Assembly: GCA_012270875.1 (NCBI GenBank)
Contig: JAAXHI010000287.1
Location: 1-40,430 of the forward strand
Reading direction: 5' to 3'
DNA: 40,430 bases
From: Candidatus Poribacteria bacterium
Lineage (GTDB): Bacteria; Poribacteria; WGA-4E; WGA-3G
In this document: in pieces, positions 33,492 through 40,430 of the stretch
Numbering within the stretch: the stretch's first letter is position 1
Layout: every line of letters starts with the position of its first letter
Notes under the pieces: model-generated
Told to the model about the DNA's origin: nothing
Seen by the model: the letters and a program-made list of their open reading frames with translations, nothing else
Databases searched by the model: none
Program-made: the position numbers and the translations under genes

Positions 33492-34208
33492 TTGAACACA
33501 CAAGAAACCGAACTTAACAGGATTTTGGAGATAATCGGCAGGATAGCAGAAGTGACCGCTGATGGCGACTTCATCTACCGCGGTGAACCTCAACACTATG
33601 AGAAAGTATCCTCAAGTTTGTGGCGTGAATGCCAGGATGTACTGGGAACGGAGGAATTTGATATAGAAGCGATCCAAAAGCGCATGCTCGAAGCCTCTAA
33701 AGACTATACCCACGAAGAAGACGATTTTGAAATCCTCACAGAACTCCAACACTACGGTGGCCATACCAATCTTATAGATTTCACAACTGATAGCCACATA
33801 GCCCTCTTCTTCGCGTGTGATGGGTCTCCTGACAAATCCGGTAGAATTATTTTGTTTCAAAGAACTGAAGAGATAAATGAAGAATATAAAATGAAGAAAC
33901 CGCAGCATCCGAGAAATCGTGTCATCGCACAGAAAAGTATTTTCGTTCAACCACCCAAAGGTTTTCTTGATTCAAAAAAATATGCGGTTATTGATATTCC
34001 GCAATCGCTTAAAGAACCGATGTTAGACCATCTGCAAAAACAACACGGTATTTCAACACAAGCCGTTTACAACGATCTCCATGGGTTTATTAGAAACCAG
34101 AGCATCCACCAGAAAACATACATAGAAGGTTTCAGAGTCGGAACGCAGCCGAAGGAGGATGTCTTCCAAATCGCTCCATCTCAACCGAGCAACAAAAAGG
34201 AGATGTAA
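33492..34208 (+). CDS. FRG-domain protein (stand-alone)
   Basis: 238 codons from TTG 33492 with GGAG eight bases upstream; no ATG fits. It is a full FRG domain with the same signposts as the fused protein at 25426: FIYRGEPQHYEK, DDFEILTELQHYGG, NLIDFTTDSHIALFFACD, RNRVIAQKSIFVQ, VYNDLHGFIRN. The two differ widely elsewhere, so they are not a recent duplication. The gene ends three bases before the TPR gene, whose AAGGAG lies inside the end of this frame, so the two are coupled. Activity of FRG domains is unknown; the position beside restriction genes suggests defence (inference). Confidence 0.82.
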   Translation: MNTQETELNRILEIIGRIAEVTADGDFIYRGEPQHYEKVSSSLWRECQDVLGTEEFDIEAIQKRMLEASKDYTHEEDDFEILTELQHYGGHTNLIDFTTDSHIALFFACDGSPDKSGRIILFQRTEEINEEYKMKKPQHPRNRVIAQKSIFVQPPKGFLDSKKYAVIDIPQSLKEPMLDHLQKQHGISTQAVYNDLHGFIRNQSIHQKTYIEGFRVGTQPKEDVFQIAPSQPSNKKEM

Positions 34209-34211
34209 AAC

Positions 34212-35015
34212 ATGCAGGCACAAACAAATCGGGCATCTTACGAAATTGACATCCAGCACTATAATAAAGCAATTAAAGAGTTACCCACTTTTGCTCAAGC
34301 ATATAACTATCGTGGTGTTGCTTACGGCAATATAGGTGAAATTGACCGCGCCATTGAAGACTTTAACAAAGCGATAAGACTCAAGGACAACTATGCCGAA
34401 GCATACAGCAATCGCGGTGGTGCCTACCGTATCAAAGGCGACTATGACCGCGCCATCAAAGATTGTAACACAGCAATAAGATTTGACCCGAATTTGCCAG
34501 AAGCATATAACAACCGTGGGATAATTTATAAACTCAAAGATGAAACAGGCCGCGCTATTCAAGACTATAACATGGCTATAGAACTTGATCCAAGCTTTGC
34601 TTATGCCTATTACAATCGCGGTATTGTCTACCACGAAAAAGACGATTTCGATCTTGCTATCAAAAACTATACGAAGGCAATAGAACTGAGACCGGACCTT
34701 GTCCATCCGTATAACAACCGCGGTAACGCTTACGCCCAAAAAGGCAAATATGAACTTGCTATCAAAGACTATGACAAGGCAATACAACTTAACCCTGATT
34801 TGATAGAGGCGTATTACAATCGCGGTATCGCGTTTTTACACCTTCAAGAATGGAAAAAAGCCAGAGAAAATCTTACGACTGCCAAAGACAAGCAGGAAAA
34901 TATCATCATTGAACAGTTTCGCAAAGAATACGAAAGCGTTTCTGACTTTGAACAAAAACACAAGGTCAAACTACCAGAAGACATCGCCGCCCTTCTAACT
35001 CCCCCGCAGGCATAG
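34212..35015 (+). CDS. TPR-repeat protein, partner of the FRG gene
   Basis: 267 codons from ATG 34212 (AAGGAG nine bases upstream). About six consecutive tetratricopeptide units with strong internal similarity: AYNYRGVAYGNIGEIDRAIED, AYSNRGGAYRIKGDYDRAIKD, AYNNRGIIYKLKDETGRAIQD, AYYNRGIVYHEKDDFDLAIKN and so on, closing with YESVSDFEQKHKVKLPEDIAALL. No signal peptide, so cytoplasmic. TPRs mediate protein contacts; here they probably serve the adjacent FRG protein, since in the 25426 gene FRG and TPR are one chain. Confidence 0.88.
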   Translation: MQAQTNRASYEIDIQHYNKAIKELPTFAQAYNYRGVAYGNIGEIDRAIEDFNKAIRLKDNYAEAYSNRGGAYRIKGDYDRAIKDCNTAIRFDPNLPEAYNNRGIIYKLKDETGRAIQDYNMAIELDPSFAYAYYNRGIVYHEKDDFDLAIKNYTKAIELRPDLVHPYNNRGNAYAQKGKYELAIKDYDKAIQLNPDLIEAYYNRGIAFLHLQEWKKARENLTTAKDKQENIIIEQFRKEYESVSDFEQKHKVKLPEDIAALLTPPQA

Positions 35016-35105
35016 CAGCAAAACAAAAACCGTCCACTTAGCAGATAACTTGATGTTAGAGAGCGTCAATCCGCGTCATCCTCAATCCTGAATAAATTTG
35101 ACTTT

Positions 35106-35155
35106 CTACATTATATATGTTATTATACATAAATAAGTTATCATATACAATGTAG
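35106..35155. repeat. Inverted repeat, 14-bp arms with 22-bp spacer
   Basis: CTACATTATATATG (35106-35119) and CATATACAATGTAG (35142-35155) pair at 13 of 14 positions. The arms and spacer are almost entirely A/T, so the site would melt or extrude easily. Confidence 0.7.
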
Positions 35156-35244
35156 CAGCATTTGAAAACCGAAGCAACTTTGCCTACAAGATGAATTGTA
35201 CACCAACAAAATTAACAAACGTTAACCGATAGAATTCGCATTTC

Positions 35245-35660
35245 ATGAACAACTTGAAAATAGATCGAATCCATCAAGTGCCACAAAGCCAATCAAACAC
35301 TACACTTATGGCACTTTCAAAAGAGATAGACAAAAATTAAAATTGCCCAATTGTTCACGAAAATTTCAGAAACATAGAACTCAAAAACGTCATCAGCCCA
35401 TGTTCTGAGTGTGTCTGATCTGTGTACAAAGGACAAAAAAGAATCGTGAACAATTTCGTGAACATTTGTGAACATTCTGGCAAAAAAATCATCGTACACA
35501 GAATCTATTGCGCTCATAAACCCACGCCTTGAAGGGGTTCACGACCCCTGTATACTGCGAACACAAAAATTGAACAAATCGCGAATGTTCATGAAAATCC
35601 GTGCCATGTTCACGAAATGTTCATAATTTACGTCCGAAAAACCCATTATCCACGAAATGA
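35245..35660. repeat. Cluster of TGTTCAC(GAAA) / (TTTC)GTGAACA motifs
   Basis: Copies on both strands: ATGAACA 35245, TGTTCAC 35352, GTGAACA 35446, 35458 and 35468 (10-12 base spacing), GGTTCACGA 35536 inside a hairpin AGGGGT-TCACG-ACCCCT, TGTTCAT 35586, TGTTCACGAAA 35607, TGTTCAT 35618, and a CCACGAAATG remnant near 35652. Iteron-like spacing near one helical turn at 35446-35474. Confidence 0.65.
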
Positions 35661-35722
35661 GAAAAAATTAACAACCAGTTAACACGGTTTCTAACCCGAC
35701 GTAGTCGCTTGTAATGCTATAA

Positions 35723-35740
35723 TTTCATAGTTTTCATAGT
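35723..35740. repeat. Direct tandem repeat, 2 x TTTCATAGT
   Basis: Two perfect adjacent copies of the 9-mer. The same 9-mer returns as an inverted pair 100 bases downstream (35823-35840). Confidence 0.85.
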
Positions 35741-35822
35741 AAACCCAAAAAAACATAAATTCCGATATATGCCATAAACCTCCACCTTAACTGGGTTCAG
35801 ACGAAATTTTTATTGATTATTT

Positions 35823-35840
35823 TTTCATAGTACTATGAAA
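35823..35840. repeat. Perfect 18-bp palindrome TTTCATAGTACTATGAAA
   Basis: Two copies of TTTCATAGT in head-to-head orientation with no spacer. It ends two bases before the start of the 113-bp FRG/TPR duplication. This is a plausible dimeric protein-binding or recombination site. Confidence 0.85.
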
Positions 35841-35842
35841 TT

Positions 35843-35955
35843 GAGGATGTCTTCCAAATTGCTCCATCTCAACCGAGCAACAAAACGGAGATGTAAAACA
35901 TGCAGGCACAAACAAATCGGGCACCTTACGAAATTGACAGCCAGCACTATAATAA
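35843..35955 (+). pseudogene. 113-bp copy of the FRG/TPR gene junction
   Basis: Matches 34155-34267 over 113 bases without gaps and with four differences. It contains the last ~17 codons of the FRG gene, the Shine-Dalgarno and the first ~18 codons of the TPR gene, which then run into TAATCC repeat sequence and a stop. It is a scar of a duplication or deletion. Confidence 0.9.
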
Positions 35956-36060
35956 TCCGCGATTCTGACAAACACACAAACAACATATCACCACTCGACC
36001 TCCTTCTCAATCCATATCATCCGTGTCCCCCGCAATTCAGATTTGTCTGTAAAATTGAGA

Positions 36061-36089
36061 TTGATAAACAAGCCTATCCATGCTATGAT
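36061..36089 (+). promoter_or_regulatory. Sigma-70 promoter of the PhyH gene
   Basis: TTGATA (36061-36066), 17 bases, TATGAT (36084-36089). The segment GA(A/G)ATTGA to TATGATTTAACAT is shared with the 33427 promoter, with the same spacing. Confidence 0.7.
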
Positions 36090-36163
36090 TTAACATAAGA
36101 GGAACTTTGCCTTTTGCAGGAAGCAGCGGCGGAATAAATTGTCTGAATCAATGGAGAAATACG

Positions 36164-37015
36164 ATGGTAACACAAGAACAGATTGATTTTTTTCAGGAAA
36201 ATGGGTATGTCAAGTTTGGTAGGGTTTTAGATAGCGACGGTGTTGAAGCCATGCGTGCAGGGTTAGATACTGTTATTGAACTCGAACTCACCGAAGGCGA
36301 CGATTCTTCACCGGAGTTTAAGTATGGACATGACCGGCACGGAGACAAACTCAACCGAGGTAGCGGTCACCCGCGTGCGATTCATCAATACGTGAATATG
36401 TGGAAGCGGGAGCCGCATTATGAGGCTGCTATTCATCACCCCCTCATCGCAGGGACAGCACGTGCGCTGCTGGATACCCCTGAAGTCCGTCTCTGGCACG
36501 ATCAGATTATCTCCAAACCGCCGCACGATAACGGGCATTTCGGGTACCATCACGATTTCTTCTTTTGGCCCCTGAGTCCACCGAACATCGTCAGCTGCTG
36601 GCTCGCGCTTGATGATGCGACAGTCGATAGCGGTTGCATGCACGTTATGCCGAAAAGCCATAAGGATGAACGGTTTTCTGTTGCAGCAAGAGCAGCATTC
36701 AATGCGGAATCCGCAAAAGCGAGCGAAGAAGGGAGTGAACCACCGCCGAATCCGTGGACAGAGAGACGGGACCTGGACATCAGCCACGGTATCCCAGTAG
36801 AGTTGAAAGCAGGCGAGTGTATGTTTCATCACTGCCTGAACTGGCACGGCACGCCGCCGAATATTACCGACCATCAACGTAGAGCATTCGTGATGATTTT
36901 CATGGCGCAGGATGTCTGCTATAACAACGCGCAAGCACCGGGGCATATCCTTGTTTCAACCATTGAGGTTGAGGACGGTGAGCGGCTTGTCGGTGATGGG
37001 TTCCCGGTAGCCTAA
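36164..37015 (+). CDS. Phytanoyl-CoA dioxygenase (PhyH) family oxygenase, intact copy
   Basis: 283 codons from ATG 36164 with GGAG eight bases upstream; the ORF reaches back to 36107 but without a ribosome site. VTQEQIDFFQENGYVKF is the usual PhyH N-terminus. Iron ligands H129 and D131 in GYHHDFFFW, then SCWLALDDATVDSGCMHVMPKSH, and distal H228 in LNWHGT with R239/R240 in DHQRRAFVMIF for 2-oxoglutarate. Substrate unknown. It is distinct from the shorter PhyH at 14607. A fragment of this gene's middle lies at 33135, showing that the area between has been rearranged. Confidence 0.9.
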   Translation: MVTQEQIDFFQENGYVKFGRVLDSDGVEAMRAGLDTVIELELTEGDDSSPEFKYGHDRHGDKLNRGSGHPRAIHQYVNMWKREPHYEAAIHHPLIAGTARALLDTPEVRLWHDQIISKPPHDNGHFGYHHDFFFWPLSPPNIVSCWLALDDATVDSGCMHVMPKSHKDERFSVAARAAFNAESAKASEEGSEPPPNPWTERRDLDISHGIPVELKAGECMFHHCLNWHGTPPNITDHQRRAFVMIFMAQDVCYNNAQAPGHILVSTIEVEDGERLVGDGFPVA

Positions 37016-37029
37016 CGCTGTATGGAATC

Positions 37030-37044
37030 GGGGTTACAAACCCC
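37030..37044. repeat. Small hairpin after the PhyH gene
   Basis: GGGGTT-ACA-AACCCC, 14 bases after the PhyH stop; same 3-base-loop build as the other palindromes but without the CTAC flank. Confidence 0.55.
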
Positions 37045-37079
37045 TCGGACAGCAGAGATTAAAAATCAGGTTTAGTAAC

Positions 37080-38327
37080 ATGAAGGATTCAACGTTTATT
37101 ACAAGGGTTGTTTTAAAAAACTATAAGAGCATTGCTGCGTGTGATGTGCAGTTGCAACCGTTGACGTTCCTTGTAGGTCGTAATGGATCGGGCAAGAGCA
37201 ATTTTCTGGATGCGCTGCGATTCGTTGCCGATGCGTTGAATTCATCACTTGACCATGCGGTACGCGATCGTGGTGGTATCAATGATGTTTGTCGTCGTTC
37301 TCGCGGGCATCCGAACCATTTTAGTATTCGCCTTGAATTCGCATTGCCTGAAGGTTTTACGGGGCACTATGCTCTCCAAATTAGGAAGCGTCCACCAGGC
37401 GGTTACGAGGTTCAGACTGAAGAGTGTAGCGTTGAAAACAAGTCGCGCCTCACGTCAGAAGCATGCTTCCGTGTTGAAAGTGGTACTGTAACCGACACGA
37501 GTGTAGAGGTCGCACCTGCTGCTGCTATAGACCGCCTCTACTTGGTAAACGCGTCTGGATTGCCCGAATTTCGACCTGTTTATGATGCCTTGTCTCAGAT
37601 GGGATTTTACAACTTCAATCCCGATAGAATTCGAGATCTCCAAGACCCGGATCATAGAGATGTGCTTCTTCGTGATGGAAGTAACCTTACAAGTGTTTTC
37701 AAACAGTTATCACCCACTGTGAAGCAAGATATTGAGGAGTATTTAGCAATTATTGTCCCTGGTGTTCGTGGCGTAGAAATTGAAAAGCTTGGGAGCAAGG
37801 AGACGTTAGCGTTCAGACAGAATGTAGTAGGTGACAAACATCCTTGGCGATTTCTGGCAAACAATATGTCTGATGGCACTCTCCGCTTGTTGGGAATTCT
37901 GGTAGCACTGTTTCAGGGGAATCACGGCACTCAAAAGCGCGTGTCACTTGTGGGAATTGAAGAACCAGAAACCGCGATGTACCCTGCAATAGTGGGAGCG
38001 TTACTTGATGAATTTCGGCACGCTGCCCACAAAGCACAAGTTATCATCACTACCCACAGTCCAGACCTGCTTGAGGATAAACACTTGGATGTGGATTCAA
38101 TTCTCGCTGTTGAAGCACATGATGGAAATACGGTAATCGCTCCAGTGGATGACGTAAGTAAATCAGTGGTACACGATAAACTATTTACAATAGGAGAGCT
38201 CTTAAGTCGAGATCAATTGCAACCTGATCCGGCATCTGTTGTTTCTGCTAAAAAGGCGAAACAACTCTGTTTGTTCAATTTCGAGAAAAGGAATTCTAAT
38301 CGAACGAAAAATAAAGAAAAGCACTAA
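37080..38327 (+). CDS. AAA-family ATPase (RecF/OLD-like, AAA_21 type)
   Basis: 415 codons from ATG 37080. Walker A GRNGSGKSN at ~33-41 after VVLKNYKSIAACDVQLQPLTFLV, an ABC-type signature region NNMSDGTLRLLGILVAL, and Walker B SLVGIEEPETAMYP, followed by the switch histidine in IITTHSPDLLE. This compact SMC-like ATPase class powers several two-gene defence systems paired with a TOPRIM or DUF4276-like protein. Here the partner reading frame starts within the stop codon (TAATG) but is broken. The Shine-Dalgarno is weak. Actual role is uncertain without its partner. Confidence 0.85.
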   Translation: MKDSTFITRVVLKNYKSIAACDVQLQPLTFLVGRNGSGKSNFLDALRFVADALNSSLDHAVRDRGGINDVCRRSRGHPNHFSIRLEFALPEGFTGHYALQIRKRPPGGYEVQTEECSVENKSRLTSEACFRVESGTVTDTSVEVAPAAAIDRLYLVNASGLPEFRPVYDALSQMGFYNFNPDRIRDLQDPDHRDVLLRDGSNLTSVFKQLSPTVKQDIEEYLAIIVPGVRGVEIEKLGSKETLAFRQNVVGDKHPWRFLANNMSDGTLRLLGILVALFQGNHGTQKRVSLVGIEEPETAMYPAIVGALLDEFRHAAHKAQVIITTHSPDLLEDKHLDVDSILAVEAHDGNTVIAPVDDVSKSVVHDKLFTIGELLSRDQLQPDPASVVSAKKAKQLCLFNFEKRNSNRTKNKEKH

Positions 38328-38546
38328 TGACAGTCAAAATTGGTTGCATTGTTGAAGGGCAGGGCGATGTCGCAGCTGTACCACTTTTGATTCGACGCAT
38401 CGCAGCGGAACTTTATCCAGAATTGGCAACCAGCATTTGCAGCACTTTTTGATTTTGAACAGGCGCGTCAAACCGATTCGTTTGACAAATGCTATCGCGA
38501 CATTGTGCGTCTTCTCGGTGAATTGCGAGATGAAACTGAGGTATAG
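38327..38546 (+). pseudogene. DUF4276-like (TOPRIM-type) partner gene, internally deleted
   Basis: ATG 38327 overlaps the ATPase stop. The first 41 codons (TVKIGCIVEGQGDVAAVPLLIRRIAAEL) are a typical DUF4276 N-terminus with the conserved VEGxGD glutamate, ending at TGA 38452. In another frame, 38436-38546 encodes FAALFDFEQARQTDSF, CYRDIVRLLGELRDE, resembling the family's C-terminus. A normal member has roughly 200 residues, so the middle ~130 residues are missing. Confidence 0.75.
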
Positions 38547-38578
38547 ATGTCAGTAAGGAAATTTGTTTGAAGCAACAG

Positions 38579-38594
38579 GTCCGCTTTCCTAAGC
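38579..38594. repeat. Degenerate member of the TCCT-loop hairpin family
   Basis: GGTCCGCTT-TCCT-AAGC, with GCTT/AAGC still paired around the conserved TCCT loop. Relative to the 11842 element a G-to-C change in one arm is matched by C-to-G in the other. Confidence 0.5.
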
Positions 38595-38654
38595 ATTAAC
38601 AACTGACAACTCTCACTACGAGGCAAACTGATAACTATTTCATGGAGGAATAAT

Positions 38655-40058
38655 ATGGAACAAAAACCTAATGTCATTTTTGTTTTGACGGATGATCAGG
38701 GACCTTGGGCTGCGGGGTGCTGCGGCAACGACGAAGTACGTACCCCTTATCTCGATCAGATGGCTTCAGAAGGCACCCGTTTCTCGAATTTCTTCTGCAC
38801 AAGTCCTGTCTGCTCACCCGCACGTGCAAGTCTGATGACGGGACGTATCCCGTCAGCACACGGTGTTCACGACTGGATTCGCGACGGAAATATGCCGCCA
38901 GACCCCGCCCGATACCTTGAAGGGTTGACGTGTTATACGGATGTCTTAGCGGACAATAACTACACCGTCGGGATTAGCGGTAAGTGGCACCTTGGTGATA
39001 GTTTGACCCCTCAACACGGGTTCAGTCACTGGTTTACTTTGCTCACCGGCGGCAGCAAGTATAACGATGCGGATATGATTCGAGATGGACAGGTCGAGAT
39101 GCAACCCGGCTATCTTACCGACGTAATTACTGATGACGCATTGAATTTCATCTCAGCGAACAGAGAGGGACCGTTCTATCTTAGCGTCAATTATAACGCA
39201 CCGCATACGCCGTTTACAGGACACCCACAAGACATCGTTGACTCTTATGACGATTGTCCGTTCAAGACGTGTCCACAAGAGGCGTTGCATCCGTGGGCTG
39301 TGCAGGGTGCAGCGGCTCACATGGGCAACCGTGAATCGTTGAAGGGTTATTTCGCAGCGATAACAGCACTCGATTTAAATGTCGGGCGGATACTGGATCG
39401 GCTTGCCGAATTAGGTATCCGTGAAAATACACTGGTTGTCTTCAGCAGTGATAATGGCTACTCGTGTGGACATCACGGATTTTGGCATAAAGGCAACGGC
39501 ACGTTCCCGCTGAATATGTATGAAAATTCGGTTAAGGTTCCGTTCATTGTCAGCCACCCCGGTAGCATTCCAGAGGGACGCGTCAGTGAGGCGATGGTGA
39601 GTCAGTACGATTTCATGCCGACACTCCTCGATTATCTCGGTTTACCCGACCCGAACGACGATATGTCGCCCGGTAGGAGTTTTGTCCCTGCACTTTCTGG
39701 AGAGACGAACGATGCGAAAGATGAAATTGTCGTTTACGATGAGTACGGTCCCGTCCGTATGATTCGGACACAGGAGTGGAAATATGTGCATCGGTATCCT
39801 TACGGTCCGCATGAACTGTACGATTTGGTGAACGATCCGGGTGAACGGAAGAACCTGATAGATGACAAGTCTCAGCATGCGCGTATCGGTGACATGCGTC
39901 AACAGATGGGTGCCTGGTTTGAACGGTACGTCCTACCGGAATTAGATGGTGCGAGATGCTCTGTTACGGGTGGCGGACAAGCCGCAAAGATTGAGGAAGG
40001 ACAATGTGGAGAAGGAGCGTTCCATCCGCGGTATGCGCCACCTCGCCGGAATGTGTAG
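38655..40058 (+). CDS. Type I sulfatase (arylsulfatase/alkaline-phosphatase superfamily)
   Basis: 467 codons from ATG 38655 (GGAGGAATAAT upstream). FVLTDDQG carries the two N-terminal metal aspartates (D13, D14). The formylglycine site is C53-S-P-A-R in SPVCSPARASLMTGR, the cysteine type that needs a formylglycine-generating enzyme. GISGKWHLGD supplies a catalytic Lys and His, LVVFSSDNGYSCG the second metal pair, and KVPFIVSHPG follows. The C-terminal end (EWKYVHRYPYGPHELYDLVNDPGE) is normal for the family. No signal peptide is visible, so it is probably cytoplasmic. It cleaves sulfate esters; the substrate, maybe a sulfated glycan, is unknown. Confidence 0.92.
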   Translation: MEQKPNVIFVLTDDQGPWAAGCCGNDEVRTPYLDQMASEGTRFSNFFCTSPVCSPARASLMTGRIPSAHGVHDWIRDGNMPPDPARYLEGLTCYTDVLADNNYTVGISGKWHLGDSLTPQHGFSHWFTLLTGGSKYNDADMIRDGQVEMQPGYLTDVITDDALNFISANREGPFYLSVNYNAPHTPFTGHPQDIVDSYDDCPFKTCPQEALHPWAVQGAAAHMGNRESLKGYFAAITALDLNVGRILDRLAELGIRENTLVVFSSDNGYSCGHHGFWHKGNGTFPLNMYENSVKVPFIVSHPGSIPEGRVSEAMVSQYDFMPTLLDYLGLPDPNDDMSPGRSFVPALSGETNDAKDEIVVYDEYGPVRMIRTQEWKYVHRYPYGPHELYDLVNDPGERKNLIDDKSQHARIGDMRQQMGAWFERYVLPELDGARCSVTGGGQAAKIEEGQCGEGAFHPRYAPPRRNV

Positions 40059-40135
40059 CGTCTGACTACTACTACATCTTTTCGCACAACGCTTTCGCTA
40101 ATGCGTACCCAGCTAAAACGATGGCTTTAAATTCT

Positions 40136-40164
40136 TTGACATAAGCACAAAATTGGTGTATGCT
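40136..40164 (+). promoter_or_regulatory. Sigma-70 promoter of the Uma2-family gene
   Basis: TTGACA (40136-40141), 17 bases, TATGCT (40159-40164). Start site near 40171, leader ~150 bases containing a hairpin repeat. Confidence 0.7.
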
Positions 40165-40227
40165 ATACGACAATAGCTGAAGTAGCAAGTAAGGAAAAGC
40201 AAGGCGCGCCTCTGATTTTGTGAACCG

Positions 40228-40240
40228 CACACAGCGTGTG
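40228..40240. repeat. Hairpin repeat in the leader of the Uma2-family gene
   Basis: CACAC-AGC-GTGTG followed by TCTACTGC. The flank resembles that of the 14463 element (TACTTCTATAAACAT versus TACTGCTTTTGTTCAT). Confidence 0.6.
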
Positions 40241-40320
40241 TCTACTGCTTTTGTTCATAGAATTTTCAGGTATCTTAGCCCTATAAGCACAATATGTTCG
40301 TGCCTTGTTGTGGAGAAAAT

Positions 40321-40430
40321 CATGACTGCTATTGCTGTGCAAACCCAACTGACACCTGAGGAATACCTCGCTTGGGAACGCAAAGCACCCTTTAAAAATG
40401 AATATCTCGCTGGACAGATACTGGCGATGT
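40321..40430 (+). CDS. Uma2 (DUF820) family putative endonuclease, N-terminus only
   Basis: The last 110 bases encode MTAIAVQTQLTPEEYLAWE then KNEYLAGQILAM, the opening of Uma2-family proteins (LTPEEYLxLExxxxxKSEYxxGxIxAM), which have a PD-(D/E)xK nuclease fold of unknown role. Start 40321 has GTGGAGAAAATC upstream. The gene continues beyond the window. Confidence 0.8.

Larger units (their letters stand above)
35016..36163. other. Repeat-rich, A/T-rich non-coding region
   Basis: No credible gene in 1.1 kb. It holds, in order: an AATCCGCG-type repeat (~35067), a long inverted repeat (35106-35155), a cluster of TGTTCAC/GTGAACA motifs (35245-35660), paired TTTCATAGT repeats (35723-35840), a 113-bp copy of the FRG/TPR gene junction (35843-35955), more AATCCGCG-type repeats, and the promoter of the PhyH gene. 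The make-up resembles a replication or regulatory locus of a mobile element. Confidence 0.75.

Noticed and set aside
35317..35517. 66-codon minus-strand ORF in the repeat-rich region
   Set aside because: It overlaps the TGTTCAC motif cluster, has no ribosome site and no recognisable protein features.
36308..36946. 212-codon minus-strand ORF inside the PhyH gene
   Set aside because: Antisense to an intact PhyH with all active-site residues; no ribosome site.
1..40430. tRNA, rRNA, CRISPR arrays, IS transposases, integrases
   Set aside because: I looked for these on both strands and saw no convincing example.

Overview
The window looks like a piece of chromosome from an uncultivated, free-living or host-associated bacterium. 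Many genes start after a good AGGAG-type ribosome binding site, and several promoters match the sigma-70 consensus with a 17-base spacer. The gene mix (two phytanoyl-CoA dioxygenase-like genes, a sulfatase, an amidohydrolase-2 protein, a WD40 propeller protein, an FRG protein, an Uma2-type nuclease, and many short palindromes between genes) reminds me most of Candidatus Poribacteria. That is an inference from gene content; no rRNA or other phylogenetic marker beyond rpsT is present.

Layout. 1-2.5 kb holds core genes on the minus strand: thiE (cut by the window edge), rsmB and rpsT. 2.6-7.3 kb holds a decaying tandem array of one secreted-protein family (one intact copy, one frameshifted copy, one C-terminal stub) and a secreted WD40 protein with 16 repeats. 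7.8-11.8 kb encodes two exported proteins, the second an outer-membrane barrel with FlgD-like and SPOR-like domains. 12.1-19.1 kb is ordinary metabolism: amidohydrolase, zinc metallopeptidase, VOC protein, an SCP2-PhyH pair, O6-methylguanine repair, a PLP trans-sulfuration enzyme and a TPR protein. 19.4-25.4 kb is a polar amino-acid ABC transporter operon (substrate-binding protein, two permeases, ATPase) followed closely by a BrnT-type toxin-antitoxin pair and a short-chain dehydrogenase.

25.4-38.5 kb is a defence-like island with a different character: A-rich, with remnants and duplications. It runs FRG-TPR fusion protein, a methyltransferase stub, a type III restriction-modification mod gene, a HEPN-type (Apea-like) gene, the type III res gene, a PhyH fragment, a second FRG gene with a separate TPR gene, a 1.1-kb repeat-rich non-coding region, an intact PhyH gene, and an AAA ATPase whose DUF4276-like partner is internally deleted. 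The mod gene is interrupted at a run of nine G. One extra G restores a single frame of about 667 codons containing both methyltransferase motifs, which is the classic architecture of a phase-variable methyltransferase, seen here in the OFF state (or a homopolymer sequencing error).

The most interesting signals are: the poly-G switch in mod; the HEPN gene between mod and res; FRG and TPR modules bracketing the R-M genes, once fused and once split; a dispersed family of small hairpins with differing but self-complementary stems, most of them followed by CTAC or TAC; and the iteron-like region at 35.1-35.84 kb next to a perfect 113-bp-long, indel-free duplication. The right end holds a sulfatase and the start of an Uma2-family gene with its promoter.
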